Below, piece after piece: positions 1-10,576 of a stretch of 64,000 nt of DNA. Both the position numbers and the translations under genes were made by a program. This DNA is from Sebastes aleutianus (lineage: Eukaryota; Chordata; Actinopteri; Perciformes; Sebastidae), in contig CAKAKS010000034.1 in the NCBI GenBank assembly GCA_916700875.1, positions 18,546,506-18,610,505 on the forward strand, written 5' to 3'. The notes below the pieces were generated by a model. That model saw only the letters and a program-made list of their open reading frames with translations, was not told where the DNA came from and did no database searches. Each line of letters starts with the position of its first letter. Position 1 is the first letter of the stretch.

Positions 1-317
1 TGTGCATTTCATTACCAAGTCAAACAAGGTACTTCTCAGAGTCAACCCTATTTGTGACATTATAATTTTTAATTTTTTTTTTAAAACAAGCGTATACATC
101 TCACATGTAGAAAAAAAAACATCCTTTCCTCCTATTTGAACAGCAATGAAAAGAATTTTAAGGCAAGATGCTGAACACAGAAATCCAAAGGTTGACCTGG
201 CACGGTTTTTTCAGTGCGTAACCTCTCTGTGTTTGCTGTAACGCCACCTTCAGGCTGTCCCTGCTCCCTGCACCAGTTGTCCTCCACCACCAGGAGGCGC
301 CACACAACGTCTCCACA

Positions 318-405
318 ACCGGAAACCCCTCCATACTGAAAGCTTCATTTGCGCATGCGCGCCCCCTCTTTCTTCCTTTCCGCCGCTCTAGCAGAGAGAG
401 ACAAG
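318..405 (+). promoter_or_regulatory. rps29: rps29 promoter and 5' UTR (NRF1, Ets and TOP signals)
   Basis: A perfect palindromic NRF1-type site GCGCATGCGC lies at 351-360, and an Ets/GABP-like CCGGAA at 319-324. A pyrimidine run at about 365-383 (CCCCCTCTTTCTTCCTTTCC) follows. Vertebrate ribosomal-protein genes start transcription at a C inside such a tract, which gives the mRNA its 5' terminal oligopyrimidine (TOP) motif for mTOR-dependent translational control. The start site is inferred at about 370-381, leaving a 5' UTR of 25-35 bases. There is no TATA box. The context before the start codon is ACAAGATGG. The motifs are visible; transcription start and regulation are inferred from the family. 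Confidence 0.8.
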
Positions 406-1707
406 ATGGGTCACCAGCAGATCTACTGGAGTCACCCCAGGAAATTCGGTCAGGGATCACGATCCTGGTCAGTTCTTACGTTTAATATATCAATAATCGA
501 TGTGTGTTGCTAAAGCGGTCAGTTTAGAGATGTTTGTGACTTCTAATACTTGATATTTTATCACTAAAAAGTCAACCGCATGGAGAGCTGCTGAGAGCCA
601 ACATGGCGGCGGTGGAGGAGGATGCGCCTTTAGTGGCTTATTAGCAGAGAGCTTGCTTCCGCACATGTAGTCTGTAGGAGTGGATGGTAACTGTAGACGT
701 ACTTGTTTATGTAAAAATACCCAACTAACCCAAGTTTCTCCTCTCTTCCAGCCGGGTATGCTCAAACAGACACGGTCTGATCCGTAAATACGGGCTCAAC
801 ATGTGCCGCCAGTGCTTCAGGCAGTACGCTAAAGACATCGGTTTCGTCAAGGTAAAGTAGTATTAACCACTTTTATATAGGTTTTTATACCATTATATTT
901 CACTAAGTGTCACGATCTAGTGTTGGCTTAAGGTAAAGTACAGGCTCATTGTAAACAACATCTTTGTTGCCAGATTGCAGGTGAAGCAAAAGATATTTAT
1001 TTCTCATTTAGATTCATTTAACTAATCTAAGCAATTTAAATGTTAAGTGATTATGTAGAAAGCTTTTCCCCCTCAGCATCCTTGTCAAGTCAGTCAAGCA
1101 CTCGTGGTTCAGTTGATCTCAGTTTGTATGACTGATGCTGGTTAGTAGTAGTATTAACCATCTTTATCTAAGTGGTTATCAGATTATATTTCAATACATA
1201 GTGTTAGCTCAAGTACAGGCTCATTGTAAACAACGTCTTTGCTGCTAGTTTGCAGGTGAAGCACAAGCTGTGAACTAAAATAGTTCCCATTTGTTTAGCT
1301 TATACTTAACATTTAAGTTGCTTAAGTGAATATGTAGAAATCTTTTTTCCAGCATCCTTGTCCAGTCAGTAATGTAAGCAAGGTTCAGTTGAGCTCAGTT
1401 TGTACGACTGATGCTCGCTACATGCCATGCCAAAAAAAGAATAAAATTGGCTACAAGTTTGTGTACTTCTTTGCAATTTACTTTTTTACAAACTAGCAAA
1501 CTGTTTTTCATAGTTGATGAACACAACAAAATCTGGAGACAATGTATGAGGCATTAGCAAACTCGGGAGATGTGGGAGGAGAAGACAATAGAAAGGATGA
1601 AAATAAAGTCCATATAGCCAAAACAGACATAAAAAGCCAAGTTCTTCTAGAGGTTGATGAATTCACTAATGCATTGCTTACATTTTTTTTCCACACAGCT
1701 GGACTAA
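406..1707 (+). CDS. rps29: 40S ribosomal protein S29 (uS14), three coding exons
   Basis: The protein is a core component of the small ribosomal subunit head and binds one zinc ion. Coding exons are 406-467, 752-851 and 1699-1707. Both introns have GT/AG ends: donors at 468 and 852, acceptors ending at 751 and 1698. The first junction splits the codon for Cys21 (TG|C) and the second falls between codons. The joined frame gives 56 residues, the usual vertebrate length, starting MGHQQIYWSHPRKFG and ending in KLD. The zinc ligands are C21, C24, C39 and C42 in a CxxC...CxxC pattern, with the RKYGLNMCRQCFRQYAKDIG block typical of the family. Exon 3 encodes only the last two residues and the stop. 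All splice sites are intact and there is no frameshift, so this is the functional intron-containing gene and not a processed copy. It is the only confidently recognised gene in the window. Confidence 0.98.
597..618 (+). promoter_or_regulatory. YY1-like motif in rps29 intron 1
   Basis: The segment CCAACATGGCGGCGGTGG contains the ATGGCGGC core (603-610) of a YY1 site. Such sites are common just downstream of the start in ribosomal-protein genes, where they act as promoter-proximal elements. It lies 136 bases into intron 1, in the most G+C-rich stretch of that intron. The ATG in it opens no useful frame. Confidence 0.5.
857..1425 (+). repeat. tandem duplication of about 285 bp inside rps29 intron 2
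   Basis: Copy 1 spans about 857-1146 and copy 2 about 1147-1425; both begin with AGTAGTATTAACCA. Similarity is patchy. Two blocks are well kept: one around 'acaggctcattgtaaacaac' (about 940-990 and 1210-1265), and one beginning 'cagcatccttgtc' and ending 'gactgatgct' (1075-1140 and 1352-1420). In both copies the second block begins with AGCATC and ends with GATGCT, so it could close a stem. Uneven conservation suggests either simple age or constraint on an intronic RNA; no complete snoRNA box set was found. Confidence 0.75.
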
Positions 1708-1776
1708 ACGTCACGTCCTCGGATGGGTCCAGTGATCTCCGGAAGGCTGGCCAAGATGGGATAATTCAGCACTGCA

Positions 1777-1800
1777 AATAAATGTGTTTTTTTGTCCAAG
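1777..1800 (+). terminator. rps29: rps29 polyadenylation signal
   Basis: AATAAA at 1777-1782 lies 70 bases past the stop codon, followed by a T/GT-rich stretch (GTGTTTTTTTGTCC) typical of the downstream cleavage element. This implies a 3' UTR of about 85-95 bases, normal for this gene. Confidence 0.85.
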
Positions 1801-3836
1801 TTAAATGTCTGTGTTTATTCATTCATTCATTCATGCATGGTTTTCTACACATTGTGTATGTTGAAGTGGGTTTGTAATATGCAGAGAAGATGAGAAACTA
1901 AGATGTGAAAGTCACACACTAAACATAAGATAATACATAACAAAAACACAGATTTGTTAACCGTTGTCACTTATAAATTGCCAAGTCTTAATACAAACTA
2001 AATACCTATCCTGTGCTATACAATTTGTGTACATGAGAAATGTCTGTTAACGGTCTAATTGCTTTCTGCTGCTTTAAAACAGTTTCACAATTGTTCTCAC
2101 GTGATAGACGGATTAATTATTTTGTTTTATAAGGTCTTAAATGTGGAGAACCCATTGTACACAATTTATCTGATAAGTCCCTTTTTAAAAGTCAAACTGG
2201 AAGGTATATGGTTGTGGACACTGTTGATTCAACTAGTTTTTGGGCTTGTGGTGTTGCTCTTTGACTGCACCAATTTGCACATCGGTGTAATATGTCTACT
2301 ATTCAATATATGCAAATGTGAAAAAGTTATTAGTCCAATATAACAGCACAGTGTAGAGTCTGTTAACATCCTGAGTAGTAAAACTGAGTGCATTGTCAAC
2401 AAAAGTTCTTTTAATGAAGGTATTTATTGCCCACCTGTTGTGTTCCATCACATCTAAAAGGCGTTTTTATTTCCAATATTTAGGTAATGTTTCTGCATAA
2501 TATAATAACACCAGGGAAGAGATGGAAACCAGCTCAGTGGTTCCAACAAGATAGATGGGGAGGATAGCTGTTCTAATTTGACCTGAGAAAACCTTCAAAC
2601 CAAATATACCATGTGGAAACTAAACCTTATGGCTGTATTTTGTAATCAAGTGGTCAAATTTATTAAACGATCCTTAAAGGGACATTTGCAGAGCTGCATT
2701 ATGAGATATGAGGTAACACAATTGATCCCTGCAGCTGTACATAATTAGAAATGGCACTGCAGTGAGGAGCGACTGATTAATTTGTAAGTCAGCATGTATT
2801 CACATGAAACCCCTCAAATCCAAGAATTGGTAACATGCTGAGATATGGCTCTTGTTCAAAATTAATGAAATCGGATAGGTCCCCTGTAGTGTAGCTAATT
2901 GCTTGGTGTCTTGCATCTTATACCAACATTTTAAATATTGAGAATAAAGATTTGCAGACGGAGGAGCGCTCAGAATTAGTTTTATGCTTTCTCAAATGTT
3001 TTCATCAATACACTTCCATATAGGCATCATTGCAGGGTTCTATATGCAGATCCATATATAGACTTTGGCCAGGGTTTACTAAAGTAATTCATGCCTTTTT
3101 TTGGCCCTCTGTCTTTAAAAAATGAAGTGTGAAGCACTAGATGGCAGCAGCACTTCACATTATGATTCACGACCAGTGTCAACGAAAACAACAACAGCAC
3201 TAAGAAATGCCATTTGTACATTCAGACATCATCTGCAGATAACCAGCTGTTTTTACACCTTCTCATCAAGCAGTAAACCTAATTTAAGGTCTTGTCGGTC
3301 ACCATGTGTGTGGTAAATGTGATGATCCAGACAGGTTGAAAGAGCACGGCACATATTTTTACTCCGGTAGATATGCTGCTGTTGCTTTGATTAAAAATTT
3401 TTTTTATTTGAAACATTTATCTTGGGCGTACATTTAGATCACGCCTTGCTCTTTGATGATTTATCAGCCGGGAGGTTTGGGTTTGGTCCTGTTTAATCCA
3501 CGAGGCGACAAATAAATAATGTTTGGCAACGTCCTGTTTATCATAAATAACAGATCTCTTTTTGCTCAGCAGGATTACGATGAGACTTAATGATCCCATT
3601 GGGGGAAATTGGAATGTGGCAAAGAATAAATAAGATCACAGCAAAGTGAAGGTTATGCGAACACATTCCTATTTATTCATTATTTCTTTAAGCACGTTAT
3701 ACTGTGTCACTCATAATCAGTTGTGATTTTATTACTTGGGCTATTCATTTTGTATAATGGGCCTATAATACTCGAATAATATTCCAATTTAAAGGTTAAG
3801 GTGGTGTGTTTGTATATATACCCATAATGTTAATAC
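1801..3836. other. intergenic DNA downstream of rps29, no gene seen
   Basis: AT-rich single-copy-looking sequence. A short (ATTC)n run is at 1817-1835. 'TTAAAGGGACA' at about 2673 resembles the ends of the TTAA-flanked elements found elsewhere in the window, but no matching second end was found. Open frames here are short and unrecognised. Confidence 0.5.
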
Positions 3837-3840
3837 TTAA

Positions 3841-4360
3841 AGGTGCAGTTTGTAGGGTTGGGCGGCATCTAGTGGTGTGGTTGCAGATTGCAACCAACTG
3901 AGTACCCCTCTGCGGTAACGTGAGCCACCAAGTGCAAAACCGTGGTAACGCCGTTCACCTCGCTCGGAGGCCATTCTTACCATAATAACACTACTTTAGG
4001 AGCAACGGAAGTCAGACAGCGGCTGGCGGTACCACGGTTTTGCACTCTGCGGATCAAGTTACCGCAGTTTCACAAGCATGTTGGAGAACTAAGGTGGCCT
4101 CTAGGTAACGTAAAAACGTAAAAGGCTCTCTCTAGAGCCAGTGTTTGCTTTGTACGTTTTGTGCTACTGTAGAAAACATGGCGGTGCAACATTGTGGACT
4201 CCGTGAAGAGGACCTGCTCCCTATGTAGACATGAAGGGCTCATTCTAAGCTGATGAAAACACAACGATTCTTAGTTTCAGGTGATTATACACTAATAAAA
4301 ACATGAATATTAAATTCCATTTCTTCTAATAGATCCCCCGAAATGTTACATACTGTTCCT
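3841..4360 (+). mobile_element. TTAA-flanked non-autonomous DNA transposon, family X copy 1
   Basis: The element lies between TTAA at 3837-3840 and TTAA at 4361-4364. Its ends are AGGTGCAGTTTGTAGG and CATACTGTTCCT, imperfect inverted repeats. Inside are the family landmarks 'catctagtggtg' and 'ttgcagattgcaacca' near the left end. Two more copies lie in the opposite orientation at 26519-27385 and 41572-42105. No transposase is encoded. TTAA duplications with AGG/CCT ends fit the Kolobok group better than piggyBac; that assignment is inferred. Confidence 0.8.
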
Positions 4361-4699
4361 TTAAGGTCCTTCCCTGTGTTATTTGCAGCCTATAGTAGGG
4401 TATCATTATGTTTTTTGGACCAGTGTCCCAGTCAGGATGCTCCTACATGTTATGCAACAGAATAAAGAGACACATTGTGAATTTCTACAGTGAATAAAAG
4501 ATACTAGGAGATATTGTGTTTGAGAGTTTTTTACTTAAAACTTTGCCATTTTACATCATTTTGGACCTTTATTATTACTAGTTATTATTTACACATATAG
4601 CAGCCTTCGTCAGAACATTTCATTCTTCCGGAAATGTTTGCCCTGCAAAATCATATTTTATAATCAAAAGATTAGAGATAGAGAGAGATTCAGAAAACT

Positions 4700-4770
4700 T
4701 TTAAATAAATTCAAGTCAATTTTATTTATATAGTCCAATATCACAAATGTACCCCAGGGGGCTGTTTACA
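4700..4770 (+). repeat. fragment of a teleost interspersed repeat ('tttatttatatagtccaatatcaca')
   Basis: The phrase 'caattttatttatatag' followed by 'ccaatatcacaaatgtacc' marks the start of a common fish repeat. The continuation of that family is seen at 58228-58440. The fragment breaks off into unrelated sequence. Recognition is from memory of the family. Confidence 0.5.
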
Positions 4771-5909
4771 GATATCACAGTAACCTAATCCAGGTATCAC
4801 AATATAAAAGTAAAGTAATCTGATTACGTTCAGTCACTTTTGGATTACCCATGCATGTATTATATAAGCACTAACTCATATGCATAAAGGAGAGTTTGTG
4901 AGGACAGTGTGTGCAGGCTGCCAGAGGCTGGAGCTGAACACACAAGTGCTCCGTGTTGCATCAGTCCACTACGGAGGCGGCTGAAAGGTGTTGTCTTTGA
5001 TGTTCGGTTCAGTTTCTCTTTTTTTCCACCAGTGTATTAATGCTCTTGTTATGCTGCCTCCTCAGCACACCACTGCCAAGACAACAGGCCGCTGCCTGCT
5101 GCTGGAAACGGGGTTAAAGCACTCCAGCAATTTAGTATCGCATTTCCATAGAAATGGGGAACTCACAAGGGGCTAAAAAAATGGTCAAAACTGAAGCAGC
5201 AGTGGCTGAGATATATTCTGAAATTTATTCTCTAGTATGGGGTAAGCTCCAAAAATGCTGCATCCTACATTTCTCACTGTACAACTTCATAGCATAGTCT
5301 TTTAATCAAACCCCGCTCCTCCAGTTTGTAAAGTAGGCATCATCGATCAGTAAATGTGTGGGCCGTAAAACCAAAACATTGAGCTAAAAGAGGCTAAAGA
5401 GCCCAGTAAATGTGTTTCACACCAAGCGTGGATTTTCATCCAAACAATTTGCACGGAAATCTATAATAGCTGATTTTGTGGGTTCCTATGAATGCTTGAA
5501 CGCACACTTGTGGAACATTTGTGCAGGAGAAAAAAATAATCCGACGTACCTCAATTTCGGCGGATTTCCGCCTGCGTAAATATATGTTTGACCAGTGAAA
5601 TCCTTTGTTCCAATTGATTGCTGTCATTTCGCATAATAATTAGCCATATGCTTCTGTTTGTTGAATGGAGAGTGTATTTTCTGAGCAATGGGCCTTGGAA
5701 CAATGGGCTTTTGTTTTCGGGGTAACTGTGGCTGTCGGACGAAAAGGTTTATTTCGGTCAAATGGGCTTTTTTTCGGACTATTAGTGTTTCGGAATAACG
5801 ATTGGCTGTCCACTTCACAACATTCAATAATGTACGAAAAACGTTACTACCTGAACAACCAAATGAAGGACAATATATGACTTCAGATCGCCCAGCAGCT
5901 AGGATACAA
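4771..5909. other. intergenic, no gene seen
   Basis: No supported gene. A small irregular repetition of the phrase 'aatgggc' (about 5688-5770) among T-rich runs looks like decayed repeat DNA. Overlapping short frames on both strands at 5620-5880 come from this low-complexity stretch. Confidence 0.4.
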
Positions 5910-6217
5910 TGAAGATGGTAATGTAGCTGTTATGCACTTGTTATCCACCAATCGGAAGGTCGGCGGTTTGATCCCCGTCTCCTCCAGTCTACATGTTGAA
6001 GTGTCCTTGAGCAAGATACTGCACCTCAAATTGCACCCGAAGGCTGTGCGATTGGTGTGTGAATGAGTATTTAGATTAGATCCTGATGGGCAGGTTGGCA
6101 CCTTGCATGGCAGCCTCTGCCATCAGTGTATGAATGGGTGAATGCTGACATGTAGTGTAACACGCTTTGAATGGTTGGAAGACTGGAAAGGCGCTATGTA
6201 AATGCAAGTACATTTAC
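5910..6217 (+). mobile_element. tRNA-derived SINE
   Basis: A decayed tRNA-like head contains a B-box-like GGTTTGATCCC at 5965-5975. The body has the phrases 'tgtccttgagcaagatactg' and 'gtgtgtgaatg' (about 6002-6065), and the tail is 'aaaggcgctatgtaaatgc' (about 6187-6206). These are landmarks of a widespread teleost tRNA-derived SINE. The A box is not clearly kept and the element is unlikely to be an active Pol III template. It ends near 'agtacatttac'. Confidence 0.75.
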
Positions 6218-8325
6218 TATTTAGACATTCTCTGTCTGGATAGGTTTTGTTGTGTGGAGTGGACACGGCACTGTTTATGAAGAAAGTCATTGGGCCTCGT
6301 TGACGAAAATGGAACATGGCAACGCGGATAAATCGCACCGAACAGTGTGCAGATTTGTCAACGCGGAAATTTCCAATGTGTATTTTCTGCCTTCCTGCAC
6401 CATATTTTCGCATCACACTGGTGAGAAACGGCTTTAAAGCTCATTGCTTGGGGCGTAACGCCCTGTGGTACGTATTGACATCTTGTAACCACTTCAAAGA
6501 CACGACGAGGTCACTGCATCTCTACCAGCAGTGGATGCTTGTGAGTTGCAGCAATGGAGATGTACATGTGGAGAAAAATCAATTGCTGATCTGAAAGAGT
6601 GCACCCACGTGTGCATGTCAAGCTTCTACATGTTTCCTTATAAATATATGATTGTCGGCACACTTTGTAGTTACAACCACATCTTAACATCGAAAGCGAA
6701 CCTGACTGAAACACGAGTCCGAGCAAATCAGGTGGGAGCGCTTGTGTGATGGCTCGGGACCTCAAAGTCTCAGCGCTGCTCTGACTAACTGCCAGGCACA
6801 TCACAGAGGCCTCCCATCCATCTCCCAGATTATAGGGGAAATAAGTGAATTGAACACGTTACAGCGCGCCGTTGGCATGGAAACATTCCTCTGGGTTTAC
6901 TACCTGCTTTCAATTGTTAGACCGAGAGGCACTTCTCGCCGCAAGGTTCCTCAAAAGAGCTGCGAGCAAACACACGGCTCATTCACGGTCTCCCTCAATT
7001 TTCGATTGAGTGGGTTCGGCGCCGGCTTGAGTGATGGCAAATAAAAGAAAATGAAAAAAAGTGCAGCAGCCACGGACAGGAAGAACAATTAGAAAGATTA
7101 ATTGAAAAAACGAAAGAGGCAACAGTAAAGGAAGGAGCAGTTCATCCTCGCTGTGAAATTATGCAGCGACTAAGAGGCGACGGTGTAAGCAGCTCTAAGT
7201 ATTGATAATTACCGGATGTTTTTGTTCGCGATACCCTCATTTTCTTTATGCAACAGTAACTGGAGAGGTTAAGAAAAATCCATTTATTCCCTTTTACTAG
7301 AAAACAGTGATATCTGGAGCCACAAACGCCACCAGACTGCAGTGTTTTCTAGGATGTTCTCCCCTGTTTCTGTGGATTCCCTTGAGATGTGAGCTGTGCA
7401 TTATATGCTGAGCTTTATAACAGTCCAGTATGGAGCTATACCGACTGACTCAATTACTCCAGTCAAACAGGGCCTCATTCTCAAACCCCCAATAAGCATC
7501 GTCCTGCTCCAAAGCCTCAATTTAGACTCAGATGACCTTAGCAAACATTAATTTCTCCATAGATTTCAGGGGAGATTATGGAGAAAATGCTCTAGAAATC
7601 ACACTACAGAGAAATATGCAGTCTATAGTTACATAAAAATGTAAAATGTCGGTGTTAGGATTCGCACGTCAGCGAGCATAGCACAGCAGGAAACGCACAG
7701 GTATAATTAACACTAATGATGGCTGCTTTCCATTCAGGTGAGCTAGTTCCAGGGTCCTGCTGCATTTTGGCTTACTGGGACATTTAGATGGAGCGGAGCC
7801 ATCATCAATGTTATTAGTTACACCTGCTTCCACTGCTACGACAAGAGTGTTTAGTGTGGCTCTGCGGGTGTATAAGATCCACTCGACACCACACGGCAAA
7901 GATTGAACCTTTGAAATGTTACATTTTTAAAAATGATTTCCTAAATGTGCTCCTTACTGCACCCCTGGTTTCCTTCACTCCTGTAGTTGGTCGCATAAAT
8001 GTAGCCTAATGTTTATCCGACTTCTCATTTATCATGATCCCTCTTTGCTTTGTTGAAGCGTATCCTTAAGAAGTGGAAATTCTTTTGACCTGACTGGTGG
8101 TACTACGGAAAAGATGTTAGAGTCAACAAAAGCATTGCTGCTGAGAGCCATACATATTTACAGCAAGTTTCAAGGCGAGAACTACTATTAGTGTCTTTAG
8201 GTTGCACCTATGGTAGAGAGACTTCTTAGACAGTGCGCTTCACATTTTCCAGTTTGCACACTTGCCAGAGATTACCAACAAGAAAACAGATTATTGACCC
8301 ATGAAGCACAAAAGACTGTATTCTA
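6218..8325. other. intergenic, no gene seen
   Basis: Mostly single-copy-looking sequence. The stretch 7665-7905 is compositionally distinct and reads open on the minus strand for 76 codons. I suspect an old interspersed repeat, but found no second copy in the window and no recognisable protein motif. Confidence 0.35.
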
Positions 8326-8329
8326 TTAA

Positions 8330-9093
8330 ACCTGCAGTAGGGAGAATATTTTTGGCATCATTGGGCAAAAAATCTATAATAATCTTTCAGCATATTGTAA
8401 TGCAGGTGTTCTGAGAGAAAACTAGACTTCTGCAGCTCCTCATGGCTCTGTTTTCAGGCTTTAAAAAATCTAGCCTGTGCTGGAGACTTTGGCCAATCAC
8501 AGGGCATTTCAGAGAGAAAGCGTTCCTATTGGCTGTTCATTAATCACTCGCAAACTCCGATCAAACGGTCAAACTGGGCAGCGCTGATCGAACATGAATC
8601 AATTTTCTGTTACCGTATTGCTTATTTCTCACGTCAATGTTTAGCTATAAAATGAGAAAGTGTGCTCCGGCTGGTGGGCGGTGCTTGGTATTTCCGCAAC
8701 TGATCTCAACATGGCGGCGGGGTCACAAACTTTCTAATTTTACTGTGAAACAGTACACTACAAGATGATTCTGAAAACATTTAAGGCGAGAAATAGTCAT
8801 TACAGTAACAGAATATTGATTCATATTTGATCAGCGCTGCGTAGTTTGACCGTTTGATCGGAGTTTGTGAGTGATTGACAGTTGCTCAGAGATGGCAAGG
8901 CTCCAGCTCGGCTCTGATTGGTTGTTTTCCTCCGGTCTGTGAAATCTTGCAGATGCCATTAAGAGCACCGGAGGACACAGGGGCACATGATTTTTTTCAG
9001 ATTACCTGTCTCACTACTGTCAGGATATAGTGACCATTATAAAAATAACTTCTTTTTTGTTATCATATTTCCTTTAACTTGCCTACTTCAGCT
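8330..9093. mobile_element. TTAA-flanked foldback-type DNA element
   Basis: TTAA at 8326-8329 and 9094-9097 bound the element. The left end ACCTGCAGTAGGGAGAAT partly matches the complement of the right end TTGCCTACTTCAGCT. Inside are long inverted arms (about 8541-8642 and 8775-8880) around a loop of about 130 bases. The loop carries a CATGGCGGCGG YY1-like motif. A piece of the same family (8470-8545, with CCAAT boxes in both orientations) recurs inverted at about 52870-52950. No protein is encoded. Confidence 0.7.
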
Positions 9094-9097
9094 TTAA

Positions 9098-9698
9098 CAA
9101 TATGAATCTGAATTTTAATAGCCAGGACTGAACCAACGGGTCAGGATGAATGGAGAATGTGAAAAGTCTCACCTGTTTGAAAAGTCAAGCAGATGATCTG
9201 CACTTACACCTCTTAGTCACTGTGTGATTTCACAGCTGCAGTAATAAGTGCAGAGCCAGAAATAAAAAATGTGTTTCTTACCAGATATGACGAATAGAAA
9301 AGAAGTATGCTGCTAAATGTTTTTTGGTATTCAACATGTCCTGTATTGGTTGGCACAATGCTAGATTTAATAAATTAGACGGTGCATGTTGAGGAATCCA
9401 TCAAACATCTGTACATGGTCTTAAGTGACCCTCTGCAAAGCCCCTCCCTAGAACATATCCTCAAAGTTTAGAGTGGACTGTCGTGTTTTTTCGCTTTTCC
9501 GAAGCCAAAAATGCAATCAGAGCAATGTCGGATATGGATTAAACAGTGTGGAAGACCTCACTCACAGCTGAATCCATCGAAGATCAACAAAAACTCCTTT
9601 GTTTGATCCAAGGTAAGGTGCATTAATAACATTAGCTAACCAGCCCGATAACACGCCAAAGCGTGTAATAGACCTGCATGTCCTGATAGCGTGCCAGT
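9098..9698. other. intergenic, possible decayed repeats
   Basis: No gene is supported. The part at 9420-9620 has a repeat-like feel ('gcaaagcccctcccta', 'gatccaaggtaaggtgc'), but no second copy or terminal repeats were found. Confidence 0.35.
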
Positions 9699-9965
9699 GT
9701 CACGCTTTGCCTCACAGAGACGTGAATATTACACGTCTGTATTAATGTGCAGTACAAGCAGGGGGCAACAGAGCCACTCATATAGGATTAGGCAACAAAA
9801 CCACTTAGTTAGGTTAAGGTAAAACATCATGGTTGGGCTAAAAATATGTAAATAAAAAGCATGTAAACTAAGTAAAAGTACAGAAAACACGTGACAACCG
9901 TCACTACAAAACACTGCACCTTCATGCAGGCGTATAATTCACGTCTCAGTGACACAAAACCGCGC
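9699..9965. mobile_element. short TIR element with 'cctaaccta' core
   Basis: Imperfect inverted repeats of about 34 bases lie at 9699-9732 and 9930-9965; both contain CGTGAATA/TATAATTCACG and the 'ctgagacgtg' motif. The interior at 9788-9835 is the reverse complement of the core phrase 'gtggttttgttgcctaa' shared with the elements at 12572-13605 and 31241-31723. It is about 267 bp long with no coding capacity. Exact ends are approximate. Confidence 0.6.
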
Positions 9966-10245
9966 TTCAAACAAATGGAAAAGCGGAATCATTTAGTTTT
10001 ATATTATATAATGAAAGCTATAGGGAGGTATAACTAAATGTTAACTTAGCTTAAAACAAACAATATATTGACTTACCCTGCTGCACAGGAACATTGTTGT
10101 TCCTGTTTATGATTGACCTTCACATGAGTTGTCAAGACATGGGGTGTCTGACGCTCGCATTGGGATCGGTTAGCTTTTCCTGCAATTTTAATCATTCCTC
10201 TGCCAACAAATTAGCCTACATTGTGAATGTAGCTTTCAAATGCAT

Positions 10246-10576
10246 GTTGTTATCCCTTCAGGGAAGCGCATACAGAGCATTAGAGCTCGGACCTCTCGCC
10301 TCAGAGACAGTTTTTACCCTCAGGCGGTCAGACTACTGAACAGTAGCACTAAATGAATGCAGAGCTGTGGATTGTTTTATGGATGTTTTAGGTTGTTTTA
10401 TAATTTTATTCTCAGGTATTGTCTTATTTATTGTAGTATTTATCAAGTGTACTATTTATAGATTTTGAGGGCTGAGAGAGAGCCAGGGTAAAATGCATTT
10501 CATTGCATTTCATTGCATTTCACTGTACACTGTACTTTTAAATGCATATGACAAATAAATTTGAGACTTGAAACTT
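10246..10576 (+). mobile_element. 3' end of a non-LTR retrotransposon (L2-like LINE), 5'-truncated
   Basis: In the frame starting at 10261 the sequence encodes GKRIQSIRARTSRLRDSFYP and then QAVRLLNSST, ending at TGA 10354-10356. This matches the extreme C-terminus of fish L2-type ORF2 proteins ('...RLRxSFxPxAVRLLN'). A 3' UTR of about 220 bases follows, with three copies of 'cattgcatttcatt'-like sequence, AATAAA at about 10553 and a tail of imperfect 'ttgagacttgaaacttg' repeats typical of L2. Everything upstream of about 10246 is missing, as expected from incomplete reverse transcription. The longer open frame in another phase over the same DNA is spurious. Confidence 0.75.

Noticed and set aside
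1542..1781. 79-codon plus-strand frame at the end of the rps29 locus
   Set aside because: It runs through the intron 2 acceptor and reads exon 3 in the wrong phase; the real exon encodes only Leu-Asp-stop.
5910..5985. tRNA gene suggested by a B-box-like GGTTTGATCCC
   Set aside because: No cloverleaf or good A box can be drawn, and the downstream body is that of a tRNA-derived SINE.
10094..10339. 81-codon plus-strand frame
   Set aside because: It reads the L2 terminus in the wrong phase; the homologous C-terminal peptide is in the frame starting at 10261.
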